NCBI GenBank assembly: GCA_003024785.1 | Contig: PUQB01000947.1 | Location: forward strand, 1-64,000 | Origin: Selaginella tamariscina | Lineage: Eukaryota > Streptophyta > Lycopodiopsida > Selaginellales > Selaginellaceae | Direction of reading: 5' to 3' | Length of the DNA stretch: 64,000 nt | Shown here: piece after piece, positions 12,772-23,981 of the stretch | Position numbering within the stretch: position 1 is the stretch's first letter | Layout of the letters: each line of letters opens with the position of its first letter | Program-made: the position numbers and the translations under genes | The notes under the pieces: generated by a model | Seen by the model: only the letters and a program-made list of their open reading frames with translations | Databases searched by the model: none | Told to the model about the DNA's origin: nothing

Positions 12772-14423
12772 ATGGATACTCAATCAAAACCCAAGCCCCA
12801 TGTAATAACATTTTCTTTCCCAGGGAAAGGGCACATTTCTCCCATTCTCCACTTGTCCAGAGCAATAGCTGCACAGGGATACACAGTCTCCCTAGTAAAC
12901 GTCGACAGTGTTACCACGAAGATGCGGGAAACATGGCAATCCAGCCTTGACATTCGCCTGGAGCCAGTCCCCTTCAAATGGTCTATGCCCAATGGCCTCG
13001 ATGTCTACTGTCTCAAACACATTAGAGATGTCTTTGCGGACTTAGCTTCTATGGAACAGGATTTTGAAGTCCTTGTTGAGAAGCTGTGTAAGACTGTAGC
13101 TCCAGTTCTCTGTATCATTTCCGATTATTTATTTCCATGGACCCAGCGTGTTGCTGACAAATTTGGGATTCCTAGAGTCATCTATATGTGTGGATCTGCA
13201 GCGTATTTGAATATAGAGCTCCACGCTCCTGAACTGTTACGTTTGGGCGTGCTTCCAGTCAAAGGTACTTAACTTCTAATTCTCAGTTTAAACTTTGGTA
13301 ATCTAATGTGATTGCCATATACACAGAAGTAGTATATTCTACATTGTTGTGATGATAACATGCTTCATTTTCAGAAACATATATATGATATGAATGTATA
13401 TATATACAAGCATGAGCCATGACATTTTGATCTGTGTGTACCAGACTCAGATCTTGAGAAAGATGAACTTGTCAAGCTTGTTCCTGGGCTGTCCCCAATG
13501 CAAATGTCCGAGGTTCCAATATTCTTTCACAACAGAAGCATGGACTATGGTGTACTTGCACGTTCCCCTTCAATAACCAAGGCATCTTTGATATTCATCA
13601 ACTCTTTTAAGAGACTGGAACCCCAAGGCTTCAATGCAATGCAAGAAGCTGTTGGTCACAGGGTCACACCATTGTTTTTAAACAAGACGTTATTGGAGTC
13701 CAAGGGAGACATACATACTGAAAAAGAAGAGTGCCTTTGTTGGTTAGAGACACAAACTCCCTCATCTGTTCTTTACATTTCATTCGGCAGCATCTTTGAT
13801 CTTCCTAACGTACAGCTCCAGATACTTGCAGACGTTATGGAGTCCTTGAAACAGCCCTTCCTCTGGGTCATAAGGTATTACATTTATTGCAAGCATTTGA
13901 ATCTGGTCCGATGGTTAGATATACTCATCTTGCTTAACTAGAACATGTCTTAAATACTCTACTAATATGCAATGTAATTAGGCACACAGTGTTGGAGGAA
14001 CTAAGTTGGTACCAAGGATTTCAAGAGAGGACCATGAGTTATGGAAGAGTGGTATCTTGGGCTCCTCAGGTCAAAGTTTTGGGGCATCCATCAGTTGGAG
14101 GGTTTATAACACACTGTGGATGGAACTCTGTACTGGAGAGTATAGGGAATGGGGTACCAATGATATGCTGGCCTCGTGCTGCAGATCAAAACCTGAACTG
14201 CAAGTCTGTTGTGAAAGATTGCGGGGTCGGGATAGCGGTTAGGACAGCGTCCGATGGGCTTGTGGAGAAAGGAGAGATTGAACGGGTGGTAAGTATGTTG
14301 ATGCATGGATCGGAGGGTGAGGAAATGAGGGAGAGGATTAAGGAACTGGCTAAAGATGTTACCAATGAGGAAGCAGATGCTTTGAAGGAGTTACAAGCAT
14401 ATCTTGACAAGCTCAAGTTGTAA
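12772..14423 (+). CDS. UDP-glycosyltransferase (plant family 1, GT1), intact
   Basis: Three exons (12772-13264, 13445-13874, 13982-14423) total 1365 nt, giving 454 residues and TAA, the usual family length. Introns are 180 and 107 nt with GT-AG ends and phases 1 and 2. His21 in FPGKGHISP is the expected catalytic base and Asp118 in IISDYLFPW the activating acid. The C-terminal PSPG box is a full 44 residues: it opens WAPQ, contains HCGWNS and ends in DQ. Trp22 and the terminal Gln are the pattern typical of UDP-glucose donors. The enzyme would transfer sugar to small acceptors such as flavonoids or hormones in the cytosol. The acceptor cannot be read from sequence. The start was chosen because it places the GKGH motif at the usual distance from the N-terminus. 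Confidence 0.95.
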
Positions 14424-14829
14424 TGTGCTTGATCGGACTTATATACACACATATAGTGCTTATTTAATTTCACATAAAATCTACAAAAGTTATGACATTT
14501 TCCAATTATGAGTAGTATATATGCTGTACAACGACCTATCTTTAAATAAGTCTCTAATTCACTGAGAGTGTTTTCAACTCCCGGCTCCTCTTGCAACAGC
14601 CAAACTGCTTCGTGCAAAATGAGCCTTCCACATAAGTAAACAGAAACATTACAAAAACATTTTTTATTAAAATTAAATTTTAGAAACAAATGCAAATAAT
14701 AACAATTTAAATTTTTAATGTTATATAAAGTTTATATATTGTATACACACAAAGTCATACAAACAAATCCTCTATATACTTGTACATCGAGGACATGTTC
14801 AAAGAAGCTTTACTCATAATTTCAATACA

Positions 14830-15516
14830 TCATGTAACCACCATAAGTCGCATCCCAGGAAACGTTGTCCTGGAATTTGCCATCTTCACACCAGCTGCCA
14901 ACCATTTTTGCAGTGCCGGAACCAAGCACAACACAGTAACGGGTGCACCCTCTCCATCTCCTCGGAACTCAACTCCATCACCCTCCAACCCGAAGTTGAT
15001 CATGTACATATGACAGGCATGCGTTTTTGCGTACCAAAGTGCTCGTTCATAGTGTTCCTTCAAGCTCGCTTCAGTTCCTCGCATCACAAACTCAAACGCA
15101 AACCATCTGTCCATATCTCCATCACGCACGAGCAATTCCAACCTGCGCCTCATATTCTCTTCGTACTTTGCCTCTGGGATGACGTCCCACTTTAAGAAAG
15201 GATATCCTTGTTTCAACATGGTCTTTATCTTCAGAACTCGAACTGTCAGCCATACTCAGATGTGTATTCATCCAGTAAAACTTGGAGGTCCAGCACCTCT
15301 ATAGTCCGCTCAATGACCCATGTCCTGTTAAAGGGCAACGGTCCAGCAATCGTCCTGCAAGAATATCTGCTTAAGCAGTAGAGAGTGCAGTAGTGAGGAG
15401 GAAAACTGCAGGACGGACAGGCCACTCGCATTACTCATATCAATTACAACGCCTTCCACTAGAGCTCGGTCCCTCCAAACTACCTTCAAACTCCCACCAT
15501 TCCTAAGCATCTCCAA
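14830..15516 (-). pseudogene. Unknown protein gene, frame disrupted
   Basis: Three minus-strand open pieces follow one another. 15516-15328 starts MEMLRNGGSLKVVWRDRALV. The 15246-15431 piece continues in another frame as FNRTWVIERTIEVLDLQVLL. 15219-14830 reads MLKQGYPFLKWDVIPEAKYE and then AKTHACHMYMINFGLEGDGV. The GC content and amino-acid make-up are those of real coding sequence. The frame changes once near 15340 and is interrupted by stops near 15220-15245. I do not recognise the family. It is convergent with the UGT gene, about 400 bp away. It could be a decayed gene or a real gene with sequencing errors. Confidence 0.45.
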
Positions 15517-15519
15517 AAA

Positions 15520-17880
15520 AAGTCCGTAATTCTCCTATATTGCATTATGCGTAGGTCTGTTAAACACATTGTCCACCAGGTGCAACTTCAAAAACTTAAA
15601 CTCACATTGTCATATTCATGTGCTTGTAGTTTGTCATGGTGCCATCTACTGCCAACAACGAGTAACAAATACCCACGAACCCCTTATGCCCCTGGGTAAG
15701 GCTCCAAATGCTATCTGCTACTTGGAAACCATGTTGTACTTATATTACCAACATCTAACTGGGTGGAACGGATTAATTTATTGACACGTACACACGGTGT
15801 GCATGTACAGTTCATTTACACATACAGGGTCATGTACACACATACATATCTTGGAATTGCCTATCAGCAGTTTATATATATAAATAGACGTACCACTGGG
15901 AAGAAAAAAAGATTGAGGATCCAGATAAAACAACTATCACGGGAAAGTCTTCCACATCGTGCATAGAGAGTAACTCTACATGGAACCTATATTGATTTGC
16001 AATTCCTCCAAACTTTTTGGACACTTGGAAAATGATTCTTCACAGAATTCTTTTTCCCATAGAACTATGTGGTCTTTGAGTAAGTTTCGAAAGATTCTTC
16101 TGTGACTTTATCATTCACCACAGTCACGTCACCAAAGATATCTTAAATTCTATAGAAAACCCTTTATATACCCACACTTACAAAACCACAAAAACTTGTC
16201 AACCCTCTTTCTCTATATATACTCACGGTCACATTTTAAGTTCAAGCGTTATTAAGTTGAAGTTCTTTTCTACCACTCACCTCAAAATATAAGCGTCCAA
16301 AATGCTTCTGATCATATAAAGACTTCAACAGGTATTTCCAGCTATTTGTAGAAGCTTAATAAAGGTCTGTAAATTATGCATCAACCTTTAACCTCGATAA
16401 GCACATGAGACACTCAGATTTTGATTTGATTTCTTGACTCGATGTGGGGTTAGTCGTTGTGACCTCTGACAATATAATGGCATCTTTTTTCCACTTCTGT
16501 TAATAAATAACTTCATTACCATAGCAAAACAGTGACAAACCGTACATACCTTGGATTTTCGTTCATCATGAGACAGTTTGTTACTCAAACGTTTAGCTAT
16601 CGCTCATGATTTCATGCATGGAGGTGAAACTTCAATGTACTCGCCATTATCACCCACGATGGAGTATCTAACCGGGAATGCATTTGCGATAACTTGCATA
16701 TAAACATTGATATGAGAATGAAAGCATCAATTTTCAAACAGAACCAAATACCTTTTCGTCCCCAACAACAATGGAGATGAGACCTTCTCAACTATCGACC
16801 AGTTTTACTTCTCATTATAAACTTCGTTACAAACATGTTTAAAACAAATTTTTGATTTGAACAGTGCATGTGGTTGAAGATTTATTTTTTCCACTCACAT
16901 AAAGGGAGTAGTATAAAGTAACTATGTAAGTTACCCTAGTAAGTGTGGTATGTACGAAGGTTAACCATGAAATATTATTTAAATATATTTATAATATAAT
17001 TAATTTTATAATTAAGATAACGTTTAGGACAATCTAAATACGATGAAGGATCTGCCCTTTCATTATGTATATAAATCTTGAACTTAAATATGTGTATTTA
17101 TTATATGTTGTTTTGAGGCTGTAGTGTTCTAAAATATTTCATGATTAACTTTCATATGTCTTTTAGTTACTTTATATTTAGTAAGGTAATTTATGTATTT
17201 ACCATATTACATTACACCCATTATATAATTTCAATAATAAAAGAATACCTCATTAATCATTGTACAATTATTTATATATCGTTCGAGGAGTGGCGGCATT
17301 TCCTGAAAAGTGTTACATATTCTGTACAAGTTCTTACGGATGACAAGAACCTAGAACTTAAGTGAGCTTAAGTAAGGGAAAATGGATTCGTACTCACCCT
17401 TAAGTTGAGTAACCACTTACTTAACTTTGTTAAGCTTAACTTGACTTAAGCTTAACTTAGCTTAACTTGAAATTACAGCTTTAAGTATTTATAAAGATTT
17501 ATCGTTAAACTTTTAAATTTTAAATTATAACTATTTAATTTACATAAACAAAAGATATTTAACCGTTGATAATAAATTATATTGATTATATATCTTGGTT
17601 GCACACACGTAACTCCTCAAACAACTTTATTCGTGTTGAGTTCATATAGGCATTCTAAAAAACTAAGAAATGTACATTTGCATAAATAATTATATATACA
17701 TGTTATATGAGTATCTTTTAAAGAAACATAGTTTCATAAAAGTTAATAAAATATATTTTAAAATTTATTAAACCAAAAAGAGATTTTATCTTTAAATTAG
17801 AATTTCAAGATCACATAATATACAAATTAAAAACTTTTTGAAGTCTCGTTTACACAACAATAATACAGAAAAATATACTC
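15520..17880. other. Intergenic region
   Basis: No exon was recognised. 15900-16650 is of moderate GC and could hold promoter sequence for the minus-strand gene at 15516 or old repeat DNA. From 16850 it becomes AT-rich. An AAGCTTAACTT-type repeat lies at 17345-17475. Confidence 0.5.
17345..17475. repeat. Imperfect AAGCTTAACTT / ACTTAAG repeat cluster
   Basis: Variants of CTTAACTT and its complement AAGTTAAG recur about ten times in 130 bp, in both orientations, so the stretch can fold on itself. It lies just outside the left end of inverted-duplication arm A. Confidence 0.7.
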
Positions 17881-18213
17881 AGGCTCATTGCTTAATAATT
17901 GTGTAAAAAGTAGTCTAATAGTTTAATAATGAAATTTTGAAATGTATGTAGTTTTACATGTCATTGAAGTGCTTTTTTAAAAAAATACCGTTGTGAAATA
18001 AAAAACACTTCGTTTTGAAATGAGCTATACCACGAGGCATAAATTATATCTTATTAATGCTTTAGTAATTCCAAAATAAAAAATATAAATTGAACAATGA
18101 ACAAATTCTTAACTTTATTTTCAATAATAATGTTAAAACATATATTTCAAACATATTATATATTATATGTATATACCTGAGAATTGCACTCGGGTTAGGG
18201 CCATATAGGGTTT

Positions 18214-19937
18214 ATGCGAGAGCCAGCCAGAATGGATTCGCGTTCGAATGAGGAGATCTTCATGGCCTTATTTGCAATTGCAGGTATGGTGAAGGGACGT
18301 ACCAATGAGCTCTTGAAGCAGGCGGTAAGAGAATGCTTTGTATTAAAAGATTATCTTAGTGGCGATCTGCTAGGGATATTGAAGGCGGAGATATTGAAGG
18401 TGAGCGTGTGTCTTTTTCCTCTGAGAATTTTTCCTCTGAACGGGTTTGTTTCACAGGGCTCAAACAAAGCCGCCTCTGATTTGCTGTGCCTCTTGGAAGT
18501 CCTCAACTTGGTCAAGGATGAATCGCACATGGAAGCTAAGCAGCGGGCTATCAGAGCTGTTCAGGGATGGAACTGTGACTGTCTGACGTACAACCCATTG
18601 CAGCTGGCTGTGTATGATCTTATGTGTGAAGCTATCCTGAAATCGACGGTGGAGGTGGAAGGAAAGACTACTGTGTTTGGCTCCCTGGCGGATAAATCCG
18701 GGCAAGTTGTAGCTTTCCCCCAAAGTAATCGCGCGGTTCTCCTCCACAAGTGTGCTATGATCAACGTGATTAAGGTCTGCATCAATAATCCCAACATAGA
18801 TACAGCCGAGCTACTGGGTACGTAGTTTTTTAATTATGTTCTTTAACTATGTTGTTTAACTTACCGTTTCTTTATCTTGAAAGACATTGGTCTTTTTGGT
18901 GTTGCCGGTGTAAAAAGACTGGAAGATGAGATGCGGCAAGGTATATCTATCACGATAGCCCTTGAATTAATTCGGGTTGAGTACGAAGGTTTACCTCCTG
19001 CTAAGGTTCCGCCTCCTGTTTTGACGTATTATCCAGGTCAGGTTTTGATAATGTCTTTAAGAGTCTAGAATAATGTTTCAGGTTCTGATAATGTCTTTAA
19101 TAGTCTAGATTAACGAAGTTTTCTTCAACAGGTTCCTCTGAGAGTTCATCAGAGGAAGAGGAAGAGGAAAGCAGCAATTTAGATCAATTGCACATAGTGA
19201 AGAAGGGAAAGAAGTCGTTTTCAACTTTGGATCTTTTCAAGAAGATGGATAATATGGATTTGAAGCTAGATGGAATGCGCAAGAGTATGGATTTGAAACT
19301 AGATGGAATGCGCAAGAGTATGGATTTGAAGATGGATGCGATGGGAAAGAAGATTGACATGTTGCATGCAGATATGTCGGTTATAGCGGAGTCTACAGGG
19401 CGGAGTTTGCTGTTGCAGACCTTGCGATCACAATTTCCAGAGGTTACCATTACTTGCTATACATCCGCCAGAGAGTTTGACTATGACAGTTCAACCCCCG
19501 CTGCTACTGCTTTAGAAGCCTTAGGTAAGAGGTGTCTGAAATCTGTTACGAGAGAGATACCACAAACTGCAGAGATAGATTGCGTCTGCAAGATGACTAT
19601 ACCGTCTTTCGGCACAGACACTCCTACTTATTATTACTTCGGAGAGATCACCAGATCTAATGGGTTGTGCTCATGTGCTTCTGAGTATAGACATTCATCA
19701 TCCACCGGTGGCTTCTCACCTTCAACGACGTTTCTCTACAAGCTTGTACAGCTAGAACGAGGGATCCTTGCAGCTGATGCACAGGTTCTAGGGTGCGCCG
19801 TTATTTCACCGTCCTTCAGAGGGATGTCTGAAGATGGGAAATCTGCTCTTCTATCTGTTTGTCTCGGCCAATCTCCCGAATTGCGGAACCTCAACAGGAT
19901 GTATGAAAAGGGCCACGTGTTGCTTTTACCAAGTTGA
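18214..19937 (+). CDS. Gene X: uncharacterised 501-aa protein with acidic tract and 11-residue-repeat coiled coil
   Basis: Four exons (18214-18399, 18457-18817, 18884-19036, 19132-19937) give 1506 nt in one frame. Introns are 57, 66 and 95 nt, all GT-AG, and the first is a multiple of three without a stop. An alternative start is the Met at 18232. Residues 1-230 are mostly helical with no recognised domain. Exon 4 opens with a Ser/Glu-rich acidic tract (SSESSSEEEEEESS). Next comes an 11-residue repeat, KLDGMRKSMDL twice and a third degenerate copy, which suits a hendecad coiled coil. The last 180 residues look globular, with several Cys. No signal peptide or membrane segment is seen. I do not recognise the family. 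It is convergent with the PPR gene and has a broken second copy in arm B. Confidence 0.8.
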
Positions 19938-20029
19938 TCTACAGTGATCCAAGTGTTCATTGTATACATATATGAGAAAATTTACTATATACAACACTGA
20001 AACAATAAGTGATCGACGCACCTGCTGTT

Positions 20030-20130
20030 TTTTTATAAAAAACATTGACTGACTATAGCTCTGTTCAGATTGCAGTTGATAACAGTACAGATATTCTCAC
20101 TAAGGGTTGAAACAGTAGCATCTTCTAGAA
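20030..20130 (+). pseudogene. 3' end remnant of a mannose-binding lectin gene
   Basis: The segment matches the reverse complement of the end of the intact lectin gene around 34,600-34,660 (shared words include TCAGATTGCAGTTGATAACA and TATTCTCACTAAGG). Only the last part of the coding region and the 3' flank remain. It sits between gene X and the PPR gene. The same remnant lies in arm B, so the truncation came before the duplication. Confidence 0.7.
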
Positions 20131-20221
20131 TAAACTTGACTTATGTCAAGGTTGATACAAGTTTGAATCTCTACCGTCAGATTTACAAGTTTGAACCTCT
20201 TCTGTCCGATCCTCAATCTTC

Positions 20222-22737
20222 TTAGTTTGTGCATGGTGCTACTAACATGTTTGAGAGAGCTACATAAGGCCCGGAAGTACATTCTTCAAACCCGAAAACA
20301 CTCTCTGCAGCGGTTGCTCCAAGCTGGACATCCCTCTGTGTCTTACAGGAGCCGAGTAAAGACCCCCACGCCCCGACATCTGGCATAAACGGCATAGTCT
20401 CCAGCAGCTCCTTTGCTTCCTTGAGCCGTCCGGCACGACCGAACACGTCGACCATCCTGCAGAAGTGCTCCCTCCAGGGAGACAATCCGTGGTCGGCAAT
20501 CATGGAGACAAACTTTTCTTGTCCCTCGATCACCGATCCGATATGTGTGCAGGCCATGAGTATCCCAATGAACGTAGCCTCGTCTGGCTTAGAGCCTTCG
20601 CTGCAGAGAGTGTAGAAGTGATTAAGTGCCTCATAACCTCGTCCGGAACTCGCATTGCCCGTAATGATTGCATTCCACGACACAGTGTTTCTCAAGGGCA
20701 TCTCCACAAAGAACCTCTCAGCTTCGTCTAGCCGTCCGTTGTGTGCAAGCATGGAGACCATCGCAGTCCAAGTTATCACATCTCGCTCCTTCATTGCCCC
20801 GAACATCATCTTTGCTTCTTCAAGGCGTTTGTTGTGTCCATATCCCACGAGCATCGCGTTGTAGGACACAATGTTCTTGTGAGGTATTGCGTCAAAGACC
20901 TTCTTGGCCTCTTCAACACGCCCGGCCTGGGCGTAAGCAACAACCATTGTGTTCCAAGACACCAGAGTCCGCTCCCCGAGCCTGTCAAAGATCTCCTTGG
21001 CGGCCTCCAACATCTCCGCATTTGCATACGCCTCCATCATTGCGTTGCTTGCGACCACGTCCGGGTTTCGAATGCGATCAAAGAGCTCCTTGGCCTCCTG
21101 CAGATGCCCGTTCTGTGCATATGCAACAACCATGGATGTCATCGTCCCCAAGTCACGCACTGACATCCTGTCCAGCATCTCCCTCGCTAACTCCACTTCC
21201 CCGTTCTGACTATACGCCATGATCATCGCAGTATGTGATAGATCGTTCCTCTCCGGCATCAAGTTGTATATCTTCTTCGCGACCGTAAGGCGTCCGTTCG
21301 ACCCGTATGCGTTTATCATCGTAGTCCAGGAGACGAGGTCCTTCCCCGGGAGTCTCTCGAACAGCCCCTCAGCTTCTTCCAGGTGTCCGTTCTGGGCATA
21401 TATAGTAACGACCGTCGTGTAAGCGACTGTATCTTGCTCGGGCATACGTTCAAAAGCTTCCTTAGCCGAGTGGATATGCCCCGCTTGGGCAAACGCTGAC
21501 AACAACGTGTTCCACGATACGAGTTCCCTCCTCGGCATTTTCAAAAATATCTTCCTCGCTTGCTCGGTATATCCATTCTGTGCATACGCTGCAACCATCG
21601 AGTTCCATGATACTACACCTCTCTCCGGCATTCTTATGAAGGTCATCTCGGACTCTCCGATATGCCCTCTCTGGCCATACGCTGAGATAAGTGCGTTCCA
21701 CGACACATCGTCTCTCTTTGTTGCACTGTATATAGATATCTCACGTTAGTGTACGTATATAATATCTATACATACCTGTGGAACGTCTCTACAGCCTTGT
21801 TGAGATGCCCATTTCGGGCATATGCCGATAACATGGTGGTCCATATCATTGGGTCTTGCCTGGACATGTTCATAGAGAGGCCCTCGGCTCGGATGACATC
21901 CCCGTGGTCAATGTACATTTGAAGCATCACACTGTACGTAACTGCGTTGTGCTCCGGCATACTGGTGAACACCCCAACGGCGAGATCGAGACGCTCGTGT
22001 AACGAGTAAGTCTTGAGGATCAATGTACAGGAGACTATGTCTTGTTGGGGCGTCCTATCGAAGAACTCGTTGGCTGTTTCGAGATGCCCGACTTGGGCAT
22101 ATGCGGTTAGCATGGCGTTCCACGATATTTTATCTCTCTTGGGCGTATCTCTGAACACATTCTTCGCATCTGAAACTCTTCTGTGATCTGAGAATGCAGT
22201 GATCATCGCGTTCCATGAAACGACAGTGGATTCCGGTGTGTTCTCGAACATGTAACTGGCCTCACGGAGATGCCCATTCTGGGCATATGCAGTAATCATT
22301 GAATTCCAAGACGTAGAGCTCCACTGGGGCATCCTCTCGAACATCTCCTTTGCCTGTCGGATATGCCCGTGTTGGGCATATGCAGAGATGAGTGCGTTCC
22401 ATGAGACAACGTTCTGTTGCGGCATCGTATCGAAGATGTACCTGGCGTTGTGGACTTGCCCATTCTCCGCGTATGCCTGCATAAGGATTGTCCACGAGAA
22501 GAGATTTGGGTACGGAAGAGAATCGAACACGGATTGGGCCTCGCGTATAGAGCCGCATTTGCCGTACATTTGAACCAGGAGGTTGTGGAGGTATACATTG
22601 TTGTTGTGGTAAACGTGCGTGGAGATGTGTGCGTGGATGTGTCTGCCTTGTGAGAGGTCGTTCCTTATACAGCAGGAGCGGAGTGACGTGGCGAGTTCGT
22701 CTTGTTGTAGCTTCAGTAATACCCTCTGTAATGACAT
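20222..22737 (-). CDS. PPR protein, about 20 S-type repeats, truncated E region
   Basis: Two exons (22737-21776 and 21725-20222) flank a 50-nt GT-AG intron. They total 2466 nt and encode 821 residues. After a short N-terminal region (about 90 residues) come about 19 consecutive 31-residue repeats of the VVSWNALISAYAQNG type, then one longer L-like repeat (KPDEATFIGILMAC) and an E1-like region. The protein stops in what should be the E2 region (YVALSNMLVAPCTN), with no DYW domain. Such proteins bind organellar RNA in plastids or mitochondria, and E-class members act in C-to-U editing with a separate deaminase. Targeting is not obvious from the N-terminus. The gene is divergent from P4H across about 1 kb. 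The arm B copy and a third copy at 34 kb are broken, so this is the only intact version here. Confidence 0.93.
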
Positions 22738-23677
22738 GGGACGTACATGTTCGTGTGTTTTCTTATGTATTGTAACCTCGTTAGTGATTATATATATATA
22801 ATATAATATTTATTTAGATTTTAAAATGTAAATAATTCAATTAAAACGAAAAGATTTTTTCTTAATTAAGAAGTAAACATAAAATATTCTTATTGTTTTG
22901 CTATATATAATTAATTATTTAATATTGAACTCCAAAACACAACTAATTAAACATATTATCGCAACATAATGTTGCTTATTTATAATTTAATAATACTCAA
23001 TAAACTTTATTATATTTCTTTCAAAAATTTATATATATTTTAGTTATTATAATTTTAAAAATTGAAATATAATATTTTTTTAAATTGAATTTAAAAACAT
23101 TTCCCAGATTCTGCAAGAATATGCAAATCTCTTTATTTTAAACTATGATAAATTTTTAAAATGCAAATATTTTAAATAATGTTAAATAACTAAAGATTAA
23201 ACAAATTTATTATAATATAAAGTCTATATTTAATTAAAACACATTTTAAATTATAAATATTACACTAATAAATATATATATATATTGTTAAAAAAAATGC
23301 ATACGCTGAGTTAATTCTTTTTAACAAAATAAGTCAAAGATAGTATATTATATTTATTAGATAATGTTAGACCAACTTAACCTTATTTAAGAATGTCAAG
23401 GCCGCCGTCCACGTGGAAGCATCTGGTAAGCCTGGAAATTCCCGAGGGGAAATCACTCTGTGTGCAGGGGTTTTCCTTGTTCAATTTGAACCCTTCAATC
23501 ATATAGATCTAATTATTCCAGGTACGTGTGTATGTGTATGTAGATATATGTGCACATATATGGATCATTAAAATGCTTTATTTTTTTTATTATTTATATT
23601 TTCTATTCATTTCCGTCAAAAATGTGATGTTATGGGGAATACACAATCAAGTGGAGCCCCAAGTATTGATTATGTCA

Positions 23678-23711
<34 letters not shown>

Positions 23712-23790
23712 ATATACCCACATATGATTATAATGCTTTTTTTTTTAATTGATTAAAATATGTGATTTTATGAGTTTTCAGTGAGATCAT
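22738..23790. promoter_or_regulatory. Divergent promoter region between PPR and P4H, with a likely P4H 5'UTR exon
   Basis: The first 650 bp are AT-rich. A GC-balanced island at about 23,395-23,521 ends in CCAG at GTACGTG, and an acceptor TTTTCAG lies near 23,780, eleven bases before the P4H start. This fits a non-coding first exon and a leader intron of about 260 nt containing a TA run. In arm B most of the interval is deleted. Confidence 0.5.
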
Positions 23791-23895
23791 ATGGTGGAAA
23801 TGTATACAATTAAGGGCAATGTAATGAAGCCCAAAGGATCAAGGTATCTCTACACTTTGTTAACTATTCTTACAGCGGCTATGGGCTTTGGTAAG

Positions 23896-23981
<86 letters not shown>

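Noticed and set aside
20668-21222. 184-aa frame opposite the PPR gene
   Set aside because: Antisense shadow of the S-type repeats, with Pro/Ser/Arg-rich composition and no independent support.
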